DNA of 64,000 nucleotides. Origin: Phaeodactylibacter xiamenensis. GTDB lineage: Bacteria > Bacteroidota > Bacteroidia > Chitinophagales > Saprospiraceae. Position 1 is the stretch's first letter; the number at the start of each line of letters is the position of its first letter. This document shows, in pieces, positions 1-7,374 of the stretch. The DNA is taken from contig NZ_JPOS01000034.1 of assembly GCF_000759025.1 (NCBI RefSeq), forward strand, positions 124,001-188,000. Direction: 5' to 3'. The notes under the pieces were generated by a model. That model made no database searches. It worked only from the letters and a program-made list of their open reading frames with translations, and was not told the DNA's origin. The position numbers and the translations under genes are program-made.

Positions 1-843
1 CGGCAGGCTGACCACCCAGGCTTTACCTTCGCGGTGCATCCTCAGAGCGCGGTCTTCCCAATCGGTAAAGGAACCCGCCAGGTGGACTTCTTCCGCGTCT
101 TCGAAACCCGCCAGGCGAAACTGTGTCTCCCGCTTGATTTCATAAACGGAGTTGAGGGTGGCATATTGGTTCCTGACAGTCTGAGGGTTGTTGGGGTCGG
201 GCATCCACTCGCCATCTACAATGAATTTGTATTCATAGCGGCCGGCATCGAGGCTCAGGCAGGTTTCCCAACCACCATCCACTTTTTGCATGGTGAAAGC
301 AGATTCGTCCCAGGCATTGAAGTTGCCGCTGAGGACTACTTTGCCGGCATCCGGATAGCCGGGAAGGAAAAAGCAATCGTCAGCAGTTGTGTCTGGCCGG
401 GCGGTGTATAGCTCCATATTGTAGGTCTCCTTCCAGAAAGTGCCTGTGGGCGTGGTTTTGCCTTTGTTGCGAATGGCCTCAGAAGGTTCTGCCCAAAACT
501 TCCCGTTGACGACAAACTTGAATTCCCAGCGGAAGGCATCATCGAAGTCTTCGATCCGTTTGCGGAGCTGATAACGGCCTTCGCCTACTTTTTTCATCCG
601 CCATTCCTCCGCAGACCAATTATTGAAATCCCCGGCAACGGCAACCGATTCTACGTCGATGTCTTCAAAGTCAGTCATCCAGAAAGAACCGGTCCGGGAA
701 GCCTCTTCAAAGTACCGGATGTCAAATTCGAAAACGATATCATCGCCTTCGAAAAAATAGGCATGATACGGCTCCTGGCTCTGCAAAGGTATTTGCAAGG
801 CACCCAAAAGGCAGATCATGATATATAAGTGCGGTGTTTTCAT
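1..843 (-). CDS. Secreted protein with repeated glycogen-binding-like (CBM48/AMPK1) modules, partial
   Basis: The gene starts at 843 and runs off the left edge, so 281 residues are visible and the C-terminus is missing. An N-terminal signal peptide (about residues 1-22) predicts export. Three related modules follow, each opening with a strand of the type VAVAGDFNNW (near 68-76), VVLSGNFNAW (169-178) and VHLAGSFTDW (253-262), and the first two contain a FKFVVNG or YKFIVDG strand. This is the pattern of the AMPK/CBM48 starch- or glycogen-binding family. No catalytic domain is visible, though one could lie beyond the edge. The start codon is 6 nt after the stop of the retropepsin-like gene at 850, so the two are probably co-transcribed. 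Substrate binding is inferred from family resemblance only. Confidence 0.72.
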   Translation of the reverse strand, partial: MKTPHLYIMICLLGALQIPLQSQEPYHAYFFEGDDIVFEFDIRYFEEASRTGSFWMTDFEDIDVESVAVAGDFNNWSAEEWRMKKVGEGRYQLRKRIEDFDDAFRWEFKFVVNGKFWAEPSEAIRNKGKTTPTGTFWKETYNMELYTARPDTTADDCFFLPGYPDAGKVVLSGNFNAWDESAFTMQKVDGGWETCLSLDAGRYEYKFIVDGEWMPDPNNPQTVRNQYATLNSVYEIKRETQFRLAGFEDAEEVHLAGSFTDWEDRALRMHREGKAWVVSLP

Positions 844-849
844 TCCTTT

Positions 850-1836
850 TTAAGGTTGATACCATTGAAAGAAGTACAACTTTTTCTTCTTATAGTTGAT
901 CAGGGTACGGCGGACGCACAGGAATTCGTACCCAATGAGTCCGTCAAGTCGTGTTCTGTAAGTGCGGTTGAAGGTATGCATGTTGGTCAGCAGAGTTCGC
1001 ATTCCGGAGCATCTTTGCCCGCCTGAACGAAAGCGGTACAATTTACCTGCGATGACCTCCAGCTCCTGTTGTCCCGACATGCCTGCCAGATGAGTCCGCC
1101 TGCTGATTTTGAAATGGTCAAGAACAGCTCTGTTCACGCGGTTGTGCAGGAGATTGAGTTCTGCACCGGAATCCAGTCCAAGCCTGAGGGCTTTACCGTC
1201 CACTTCGCCATTGATAACCAGAAAGTGCTTGTCCATTGTTACACGGAGACTATCGGTCGGCTTTTCGTAGAAAGCCAGGGTGTCCATGCGGTTGCCTTCT
1301 TTGTCAAGGGCGGTCAGGGTCAGCTGTTTGAGCTGAAAGTCAATCATGAGTTCGTAGTTTTCCACTACGTTGTAGCCCAGAAGCCCAAGGAGACGGATGT
1401 TCTTTTTGCGCTCAATATGATTGAGGTCTATGATGTCTGCATACAGCCGGTCGTATCTCAGGGAGTCAATAGTGAAGTCTCTGACTGTTGCTTCCCGGAG
1501 GTCTTTGATGGCACCGGTCATGCTCATGCCCACTGTATTTGGTGCTGACCGCCCTCCGGAGTAGTGGCGTGCGTTCAGAATGAGCTTGCTGGAGCCGGTA
1601 TCGAGTATGAAGTTGCCGGACTGCCCGGCTACTTCCGCCTGTATTAGTATCAGGTGGCCAGCCAGCTTGAATGGAATCCGGATAGTCATGGGGGAAAGCC
1701 GCTCAGCATTGAGGAACTGTGGCGGCGCTACCTGTCTCTGCCCTACTACAGGGTACGGTACCGGGAATGGGGATGCACTACCCAAGACCGGCAGAGCTGC
1801 AAGTACCATCGCTAATAGAAACAGTCGGGATAACAT
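850..1836 (-). CDS. Retropepsin-like aspartyl protease family protein, exported
   Basis: The protein carries two aspartyl-protease half-sites, one in each half: ILDTGSSKLIL (DTG at residues 88-90 if counted from an upstream ATG at 1863) and GLDSGAELNLL (DSG about 231-233). A covalently duplicated pepsin/retropepsin fold is therefore likely, with one Asp supplied by each lobe. I chose the ATG at 1836 because it puts MLSRLFLLAMVLAALPVLG directly at the start as a signal peptide; the in-frame ATG at 1863 would add nine polar residues. Family members in Bacteroidota are periplasmic or lipid-linked proteases of unknown substrate. It is 6 nt upstream of the CBM48-like gene and probably forms an operon with it. 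Confidence 0.75.
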   Translation of the reverse strand: MLSRLFLLAMVLAALPVLGSASPFPVPYPVVGQRQVAPPQFLNAERLSPMTIRIPFKLAGHLILIQAEVAGQSGNFILDTGSSKLILNARHYSGGRSAPNTVGMSMTGAIKDLREATVRDFTIDSLRYDRLYADIIDLNHIERKKNIRLLGLLGYNVVENYELMIDFQLKQLTLTALDKEGNRMDTLAFYEKPTDSLRVTMDKHFLVINGEVDGKALRLGLDSGAELNLLHNRVNRAVLDHFKISRRTHLAGMSGQQELEVIAGKLYRFRSGGQRCSGMRTLLTNMHTFNRTYRTRLDGLIGYEFLCVRRTLINYKKKKLYFFQWYQP

Positions 1837-1951
1837 AGTGTGTCGGTGGTGATTTCGATACACCTAAATATGTGGAATCAGATCGCATGTTGCATCTTCT
1901 TTCTACGAAACCTGACAGATAGCCGACAAGGCAGAAGGGTGGGATAGGGGC

Positions 1952-1980
1952 AAAAAAAAACTGCCCGGCTAAGCGGGCAG
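1952..1980 (-). terminator. Rho-independent terminator of the 82-aa membrane protein gene
   Basis: A perfect 7-bp stem (ctgcccg at 1961-1967 with cgggcag at 1974-1980) and 6-nt loop is followed, read on the minus strand, by nine U residues from 1960 to 1952. It lies 31 nt after the stop of the gene at 2012-2260. Confidence 0.85.
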
Positions 1981-2011
1981 CACCATACTACTGCATACTG
2001 AAAGCACAACT

Positions 2012-2260
2012 TTAATGCCCTAAGTGCTTCTCTTTTTGGTTCTTTATGATATAGGCTGAATAGCCTAAGCTAATGATCAGAAATAAGACACAATGGCTGT
2101 ACATCCCGTACAGGTAACAACCAAGACCAGCGATGACCGCTATGAGGCTTAATAAAAAGAGCCAAAGGTCTGCTTTTAACGCCATTATCTCTGCTTTGAT
2201 ATTTTTTATCTTAAAACCGATCCTTTGGTTATCAGGATTGGTAGTTTTACTATTAGACAA
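2012..2260 (-). CDS. Small two-helix membrane protein of unknown function
   Basis: This is an 82-residue protein with a charged N-terminal third, then two hydrophobic segments (about residues 32-53 and 56-74) and a basic, polar end (KNQKEKHLGH). I do not recognise the family. It has its own terminator just downstream and no close partner, so it is probably a single-gene transcript. Length, the hydrophobic pattern and the terminator support it being real. Confidence 0.55.
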   Translation of the reverse strand: MSNSKTTNPDNQRIGFKIKNIKAEIMALKADLWLFLLSLIAVIAGLGCYLYGMYSHCVLFLIISLGYSAYIIKNQKEKHLGH

Positions 2261-2492
2261 ACAGGGGCTTTTTGTGTTCGCAGAAAACAGAACTTTTTTC
2301 GATTTTCATTTAGGTAAGCCCTGCTGAGGTGACGGCGGGCCTAAGAAAATTAAAAGAAAGACAGTATATGATAAAACCTTGGTTTGCCAGCGTAGAGGCA
2401 TCGCCGGGGTTAGAGCGGCGCTAAATCAGTAGCGTGCAAAACAGCAACTGGCGAAAACATTTTAGGCTATTGAATGTAGAAGTAAAGCTATT

Positions 2493-2522
2493 TTGTCGGC
2501 AGATTTTATTAACTTAGATTTT
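2493..2522 (+). promoter_or_regulatory. Candidate promoter for the TetR-family gene
   Basis: TTG at 2493-2495, a 19-nt spacer and TAGATTTT at 2515-2522 match the Bacteroidota -33/-7 pattern except for the last base. The rest of 2261-2589 holds no gene that I can support. Confidence 0.4.
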
Positions 2523-2589
2523 CAGCTTTTTTCTAAAAGTTTAAGTTTGAAGAGAGCGCTGCCATTAAATACGGAAAAAAAGTGCGTCA

Positions 2590-3291
2590 ATGCTGCAAGT
2601 GAATGTAAACCTGGACATTAACGAGAAGTTGTTCATCAAGAATCCTCAGGAAACGGCCCTGGGGCGTCGTATTATTGAGTATTCTGTTGTCCTGTTTGAT
2701 GAAGTAGGGTTTGAGAATTTCACTTTTCGTAAGTTGGCAGAACGGATCCACTCTACCGAAGCCTCAATCTACCGATATTTTGAGAACAAGCACTACCTGT
2801 TTATCTATCTGGTAAACTGGTATTGGGAGTGGATGCGCTTTCGGGTGACCTTTTTCACGATGAATATCCCCGCTCCGCAGGACAAGTTAAAGTCCGCATT
2901 GCGTGCGATAGTTGATACTTCCCGGAAAAGCACAAGTGTTGATTTTATTGATACAGAGGTACTTCACCGGATTGTGGTAACAGAAGGCCCTAAAGCTTAT
3001 CATAAAAAGAACGTAGACGAAGAGAACAAGTATGGCTTCTTTCTGGCTTATAAAATGCTTTGCGCTAAGATTGCAGATATCATTATAGAAATAAAGCCTG
3101 CTTACCCTTATCCACGGGCACTGGCAAGTATGCTGTTGGAGTCTGCTAATAACAATATTTACTTTGCAGAACACTTGCCTCGCCTGACAGATATTAAGTT
3201 TGGAGCAGAGTACCTGGACCAGGTTGTGGAAATGCTGTTTTCTTTTGCGTTCGGTTGCCTTCAAATGAATGAAAGCGGGCAAGAGCTTTGA
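2590..3291 (+). CDS. TetR/AcrR-family transcriptional regulator
   Basis: The 233-residue protein has the TetR layout. A helix-turn-helix lies at about residues 25-72, with the recognition region FTFRKLAERIHSTEASIYRY followed by FENKHYLF, which is the family's DNA-binding signature. A helical ligand/dimer domain follows, ending in a hydrophobic FAFGCL stretch. Its ligand and target genes are unknown. It is convergent with the TspO-like gene at 3318 (26 nt apart), so that gene is a neighbour but not an operon partner. A GC-rich inverted repeat (CCCCGG/CCGGGG, 3296-3314) sits in the junction but lacks a U-tract. Confidence 0.85.
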   Translation: MLQVNVNLDINEKLFIKNPQETALGRRIIEYSVVLFDEVGFENFTFRKLAERIHSTEASIYRYFENKHYLFIYLVNWYWEWMRFRVTFFTMNIPAPQDKLKSALRAIVDTSRKSTSVDFIDTEVLHRIVVTEGPKAYHKKNVDEENKYGFFLAYKMLCAKIADIIIEIKPAYPYPRALASMLLESANNNIYFAEHLPRLTDIKFGAEYLDQVVEMLFSFAFGCLQMNESGQEL

Positions 3292-3317
3292 TGAACCCCG
3301 GCAAGGCCCCGGGGCGC

Positions 3318-4064
3318 TCAGGCTTGCGGAGTCCTTCTTATCAATGCGAAAAGCGTAGCGACAATCAAAGCACTAGCCGCAATATAGAGGGTGGTTTGAA
3401 GCAGCCCTTCAGAAGCCTGTCGTGCGTAGATACCATAAAATGCCCACAAGAGCACACCATTATATGGTATATCCTTGTAGCGGATAGCGAAGAACAGTCC
3501 GGCAATTGCAGCCACTACAACCATAATGGAAGCCCAGGCTACTTCAGATAGCGGCCCGCCAGCCCAACCGTAACTCACGAGTACTGCAGTAGCGTTGGCA
3601 ATTGTGGCAACAGATATCCATCCCAGGTAGAGTTGAAAAGGGACCTTTGCAAGCCAGTTGGCAGACCATGTCAGAGGTCTTACCACAAGGTAGATTTTGA
3701 TCAGGGTGAAAAGCAGCAGCAGCATAAGCCCTAGAGAAAGCAAAGGCTTTTGGTAGTGCCAGGCAAGAATCCAGCTTGCATTCGCAAGGCAAGAGACGAA
3801 GAACCAAATCCCAATGCTTTTTATTGCTCCGTGCGCAGACTGGAAAAACTGGAAAACAGTGAATCCAAGCAAAGCCAGATAAATGACGCCCCAAATCCCA
3901 AATGTAAAACCTGCAGGCACAAAGCGATTAGGATAGAGCGCGGATAGTTCTCCGGTCGTCATCCCGTTGATGGGAAGAGCATTTGCAAGAATGTTTAAGG
4001 CGATGACAAGCACAAATCCAAGCAGATTGAGAAGCCTAAGAGTGTTAACTGGCATTTCGGGCAA
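3318..4064 (-). CDS. TspO/MBR-related polytopic membrane protein
   Basis: This 248-residue protein is almost wholly hydrophobic, with about six or seven predicted helices. Two passages resemble Bacteroidota proteins annotated as tryptophan-rich sensory proteins (TspO/MBR): NRFVPAGFTFGIWGVIY near residue 50 and the Trp-rich NASWILAWHYQKP near 95-107. Classical TspO has about 160 residues and five helices, so this is a longer relative. TspO proteins bind porphyrins and other hydrophobic ligands; whether that holds here is unknown. It stands alone, convergent to the TetR gene. Confidence 0.6.
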   Translation of the reverse strand: MPEMPVNTLRLLNLLGFVLVIALNILANALPINGMTTGELSALYPNRFVPAGFTFGIWGVIYLALLGFTVFQFFQSAHGAIKSIGIWFFVSCLANASWILAWHYQKPLLSLGLMLLLLFTLIKIYLVVRPLTWSANWLAKVPFQLYLGWISVATIANATAVLVSYGWAGGPLSEVAWASIMVVVAAIAGLFFAIRYKDIPYNGVLLWAFYGIYARQASEGLLQTTLYIAASALIVATLFALIRRTPQA

Positions 4065-4297
4065 TTTTTTGATGATTTTTTTCTACAAGTAAAAACACCT
4101 GTTATAAAGCATAGGTTTGGAAGTTCTTCTCGAAACCTCAGTGATAGTCATGCTTTCAAGTTATTCTGAAAAAATAGAAATAAGTTGCCCGCCAATACTC
4201 TATCGGGTTAGTCTGATAAATTTTGGTTTTCTGCCGAACAGTAATTCACTTCTATTGTTGATAGTAAAACTTTAAAACATCAACAATTGTCCAATTT

Positions 4298-5863
4298 ATG
4301 AAAGAACAATGGAATGCTGACAACAGCGCCATGGGCAATGCTTCAAGCCCTCAGTCACAAGGCTCTACAGCAGAATCAAAGTCTCTGTCCAATCGCATCG
4401 CCGTAGCTTTCGGTGATGGTATCGGTCCGGAAATTATGCGTGCAACCCTCGATATTCTCGAGGCAGCAGGTGCCGGGCTGGAGTACGAAGAAGTGAAGAT
4501 TGGAAAAGAAATGTACCTCAGCGGCCATCAGTCCGGTATCGCACCTGATGCCTGGGATATTTTGCGCCGCAACCGGGTCTTTTTGAAAGGTCCGATCACC
4601 ACTCCGCAGGGAGGAGGGTACAAGAGTCTTAATGTAACGATTCGTAAGACGCTGGGGCTTTTCGCTAACGTACGCCCCTGCCGTGCTTTTACTCCTTATG
4701 TAGACAGCAATTTTCCTGATATGGACCTTGTCGTGGTCCGGGAAAATGAGGAAGACCTGTATGCAGGAATTGAACATCAGCAAACTGCTGAAGTGGTTCA
4801 ATGCCTTAAGCTGGTTTCCCGTCCTGGCTGTGAGCGGGTCATCCGGTATGCTTTCGAATACGCGCGTGCGAATGGGCGTAAGAAAGTAACTTGCATGAGC
4901 AAGGACAATATCATGAAGCATACCGATGGGCTGTTCCACTCCATCTTCAACGAGGTGGCTAAAGAGTACCCGGATATTGAAAACGAGCACCATATCATAG
5001 ATATTGGCTCTGCTCTGCTTGCTGACCGACCGGAGCAATTCGATGTTATCGTCACGCTTAATCTTTATGGAGATATCGTATCTGACATTACTGCACAGGT
5101 GGCAGGCTCTGTCGGTCTGGGTGGTTCTGCTAATATTGGAGAACCCATTTCCATGTTTGAAGCGATTCACGGATCCGCACCTGATATTGCAGGCAAAGGA
5201 ATTGCTAACCCCTCGGGGCTTATTCATGCTGCATGTATGATGCTGAGCCATATGGGCAAAAACGACATAGCTGTCCGAATACAGAATGCATTATTACGTA
5301 CGCTGGAGGATGGTATTCATACCGGTGACCTTTACAGTGAGGCTTATACCCGCCAAAAAGTAGGTACGCAAGAGTTTGCGGAAGCCCTGATTGAGCGCCT
5401 TGGTCAAGTGCCAAGGCATCTCAAAGAGGTCGAACTGTCTACTGCCCGAAAGCCTATTGAAGTTAAAGTCAGGCCTTTTGTGCCAGCCAGTAAAAAGCTG
5501 GTCGGAGTAGATGTCTTTATCGATTGGGCAGTGGGCGAGCGTGACCCTAACGAACTGGGCAGGGCACTGGAGGAAATTGCCAAAGCGGACTTTAAGCTTA
5601 AAATGATCACGAACCGGGGTGTCAAAGTCTATCCTAACGGTTTTCCGGAGACCTTCTGTACTGATCACTGGCGCTGCCGCTTTATTGCTGCTGCTAATGG
5701 TGGTACAGAAGCAGGGGGGAAGCCACGTATGGCCGCCGTTACCTATGAGCAAATTACAGGTTTACTGCAACGGCTCACAGTAGAGGGCCTCAATTTCATT
5801 AAGATTGAAAACCTTTATGAAATAAATGGCGAACGGGCTTATTCCCTTGGTCAGGGAGAATAA
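4298..5863 (+). CDS. icd: Isocitrate dehydrogenase, Thermus-type long form
   Basis: It catalyses oxidative decarboxylation of isocitrate to 2-oxoglutarate in the TCA cycle. The dehydrogenase domain runs from about residue 33 (RIAVAFGDGIGPEI) to about 380. The substrate loop SLNVTIRKTLGLFANVRP holds the Ser, Asn and Arg residues that bind isocitrate. The metal-binding stretch LYGDIVSDITAQVAGSVG and the coenzyme loop IHGSAPDIAGKGIANP follow. About 140 further residues form the extra C-terminal domain seen in the roughly 500-residue Thermus-type enzymes. NADP use is likely but was not tested. The start at 4298 gives about 32 low-complexity residues before the fold; ATG at 4331 is an alternative. 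The gene appears to be monocistronic. Confidence 0.92.
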   Translation: MKEQWNADNSAMGNASSPQSQGSTAESKSLSNRIAVAFGDGIGPEIMRATLDILEAAGAGLEYEEVKIGKEMYLSGHQSGIAPDAWDILRRNRVFLKGPITTPQGGGYKSLNVTIRKTLGLFANVRPCRAFTPYVDSNFPDMDLVVVRENEEDLYAGIEHQQTAEVVQCLKLVSRPGCERVIRYAFEYARANGRKKVTCMSKDNIMKHTDGLFHSIFNEVAKEYPDIENEHHIIDIGSALLADRPEQFDVIVTLNLYGDIVSDITAQVAGSVGLGGSANIGEPISMFEAIHGSAPDIAGKGIANPSGLIHAACMMLSHMGKNDIAVRIQNALLRTLEDGIHTGDLYSEAYTRQKVGTQEFAEALIERLGQVPRHLKEVELSTARKPIEVKVRPFVPASKKLVGVDVFIDWAVGERDPNELGRALEEIAKADFKLKMITNRGVKVYPNGFPETFCTDHWRCRFIAAANGGTEAGGKPRMAAVTYEQITGLLQRLTVEGLNFIKIENLYEINGERAYSLGQGE

Positions 5864-5897
5864 AGAAGTTTATATACCTTTTTATATCTAGCCGCAA

Positions 5898-5935
5898 AAG
5901 CAGAAGTCAGGTGAAGCAGCCTGGCTTCTCTTTGC
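5898..5935. terminator. Likely bidirectional terminator between icd and dapF
   Basis: A 10-bp stem with one G-U pair (agaagtcagg at 5902-5911 with cctggcttct at 5920-5929) is flanked by agca/tgct, which can extend it. Modest A and T tracts lie on either side. It sits between two convergent genes. Confidence 0.5.
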
Positions 5936-5941
5936 TCGTTA

Positions 5942-6745
5942 CTATATATAAAGGTGTCCCTGAAAAACTTCTTCGGCCGGCCCACACAACCAAATCTTAC
6001 TGTAACGGTCCTCTTTTTTGTCCATTCTGATCTCGAGTATCCCTCCTTTTGTTTGCACAGGGATGGTTATCCCGGGCTCGTCCAACAGTTTATGTCGAAG
6101 GGTATAAGCTATAGCTGCCGCCGTCACACCTGTGCCACAGGAAAGGGTTTCTGCTTCCACTCCACGTTCATAGGTGAAAACCTGCAGCGGGAGGCTCGGT
6201 GCTGCCGATACGAAGTTTACATTGGTCCCTGTCGCTGCAAATTGCTCATTGTAGCGGATGTGGCGTCCTTCCTTTTCTACGTTCAGGGCATGCAGCGTTT
6301 CTTCAAACCTCACATAATGAGGAGAACCGGTATCCATGAAAAAATAGTCCTGCCCTCGTTCTACTTTTAGCACATCTGACATTTCGATTTCAAACCAGCC
6401 TTCTTTTTTCAGACTTAAACGAGCCCGGTGCGGCCCATCAGGAGCAAAGAAGTAATAGCTTGACTGCTCTAGTCCAAGGGAACGCGCAAAGGCAACCGTA
6501 CATCGGGCTCCATTGCCACACATTGAGCCTCTGTGCCCATCCGCATTAAAATAATCCATCTCAAAATCGTATCCCTGTTTTGGCTGCAGTAAAATTAGCC
6601 CATCAGCCCCTATGCCAAAGCGACGGTCGCAAAGTCTCTTAATAAGGGCCGTCTCGCTTCCATCCAATACAGTTGATTTCATCTGATTGATCATGATGAA
6701 ATCATTGCCTGTACCCTGGTATTTGTAAAATTGGAGTAGCTTCAT
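5942..6745 (-). CDS. dapF: Diaminopimelate epimerase
   Basis: It interconverts LL- and meso-diaminopimelate, for lysine and peptidoglycan synthesis in the cytosol. Both catalytic cysteines are present: Cys76 in the motif MCGNGARC and Cys203 in LSCGTGVTAAA. The N-terminal signature YQGTGNDFIMI is also intact. The length of 267 residues is normal for the family. The start codon overlaps the stop of the upstream 77-aa gene (ATGA), showing translational coupling. Confidence 0.96.
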   Translation of the reverse strand: MKLLQFYKYQGTGNDFIMINQMKSTVLDGSETALIKRLCDRRFGIGADGLILLQPKQGYDFEMDYFNADGHRGSMCGNGARCTVAFARSLGLEQSSYYFFAPDGPHRARLSLKKEGWFEIEMSDVLKVERGQDYFFMDTGSPHYVRFEETLHALNVEKEGRHIRYNEQFAATGTNVNFVSAAPSLPLQVFTYERGVEAETLSCGTGVTAAAIAYTLRHKLLDEPGITIPVQTKGGILEIRMDKKEDRYSKIWLCGPAEEVFQGHLYI

Positions 6746-6975
6746 TTTTGCGCAGGCTTTTCAAGGTTTATACTGTCTGCTGCGGGTTTTTCCCGGGTCT
6801 GATCCGGCACTTCCAATCCGAATGGGACGTCAAGTGTGTAGTGCCGGTACGCTGCAAAAGCAGAAAGCAGCACAATGACGGCGGCACCGATAAGTGATAT
6901 ACGCCACCCCCATATGTTGCCAATATACTCGCCATCGAATGGGTCTTTCTTTTTAGGTTCCTGAGTCATATTCAA
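6742..6975 (-). CDS. Small single-pass membrane protein, dapF partner
   Basis: A 77-residue protein with a polar N-terminus (EPKKKDPFDGEYIGNIWGW), one hydrophobic segment (about residues 27-44) and a polar C-terminal tail rich in Glu, Lys and Pro. I do not recognise a named family. It overlaps dapF by 4 nt, and a near-perfect promoter lies 15 nt upstream, so it is the first gene of a two-gene operon. No function can be assigned. Confidence 0.7.
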   Translation of the reverse strand: MNMTQEPKKKDPFDGEYIGNIWGWRISLIGAAVIVLLSAFAAYRHYTLDVPFGLEVPDQTREKPAADSINLEKPAQK

Positions 6976-6989
6976 TAGGTTAAAAAAAA

Positions 6990-7021
6990 CAAATATAGAG
7001 TGTATGTCGGGAAGAATACAA
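6990..7021 (-). promoter_or_regulatory. Bacteroidota-type promoter of the dapF operon
   Basis: Read on the minus strand, TTG (7021-7019), a 21-nt spacer and a perfect TATATTTG (6997-6990) match the -33/-7 consensus. The ATG at 6975 is 15 nt downstream of the -7 box, so the 5' leader is very short. Confidence 0.7.
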
Positions 7022-7156
7022 TCTTCTTAGAGCCGGGAGGCGCTACTTCTTTAAGACTTGCAAAGTCTGGGAAAAGCGTCAGCGGTTGATTGTCAGTCTC
7101 TTCGGGAATGTATCCATTTCTTGTTGCCTGTTAGTCGCTTCTTTGCTCGCACATTG

Positions 7157-7188
7157 TTGTATTTGAATATAAAATAATACTATCTTTA
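7157..7188 (+). promoter_or_regulatory. Candidate promoter of the first giant gene
   Basis: TTG at 7157-7159, a 21-nt spacer and TATCTTTA at 7181-7188 match the consensus except for the last base. If used, it gives a 5' leader of about 180 nt before the ATG at 7375. An 8-bp inverted pair (cttgtagg near 7204, cctacaag near 7285) lies in that leader. The remainder of 7022-7374 shows no gene. Confidence 0.4.
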
Positions 7189-7374
7189 TCCCCGAATTAA
7201 GAAGCTTGTAGGAAAATAAAACAAAGAATTACAGGCTTTGTGCTTGTTTTTTAACACGCTCAGCTTCTTGATAAGACGACCGATACCTACAAGAATTATT
7301 TTATCCTAAGGGATAGATATACAGTTTAACGACCTTTTTTTTAACCTAATTTTTTTTAAACAAATCGTGATCTT

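Noticed and set aside
3296-3314. GC-rich palindrome between the TetR and TspO-like genes as a terminator
   Set aside because: The stem is good but neither side has a U-tract, so it was not called.
4376-5251. A 291-codon frame antisense to icd
   Set aside because: The sense strand encodes isocitrate dehydrogenase with all motifs; the antisense product shows none.
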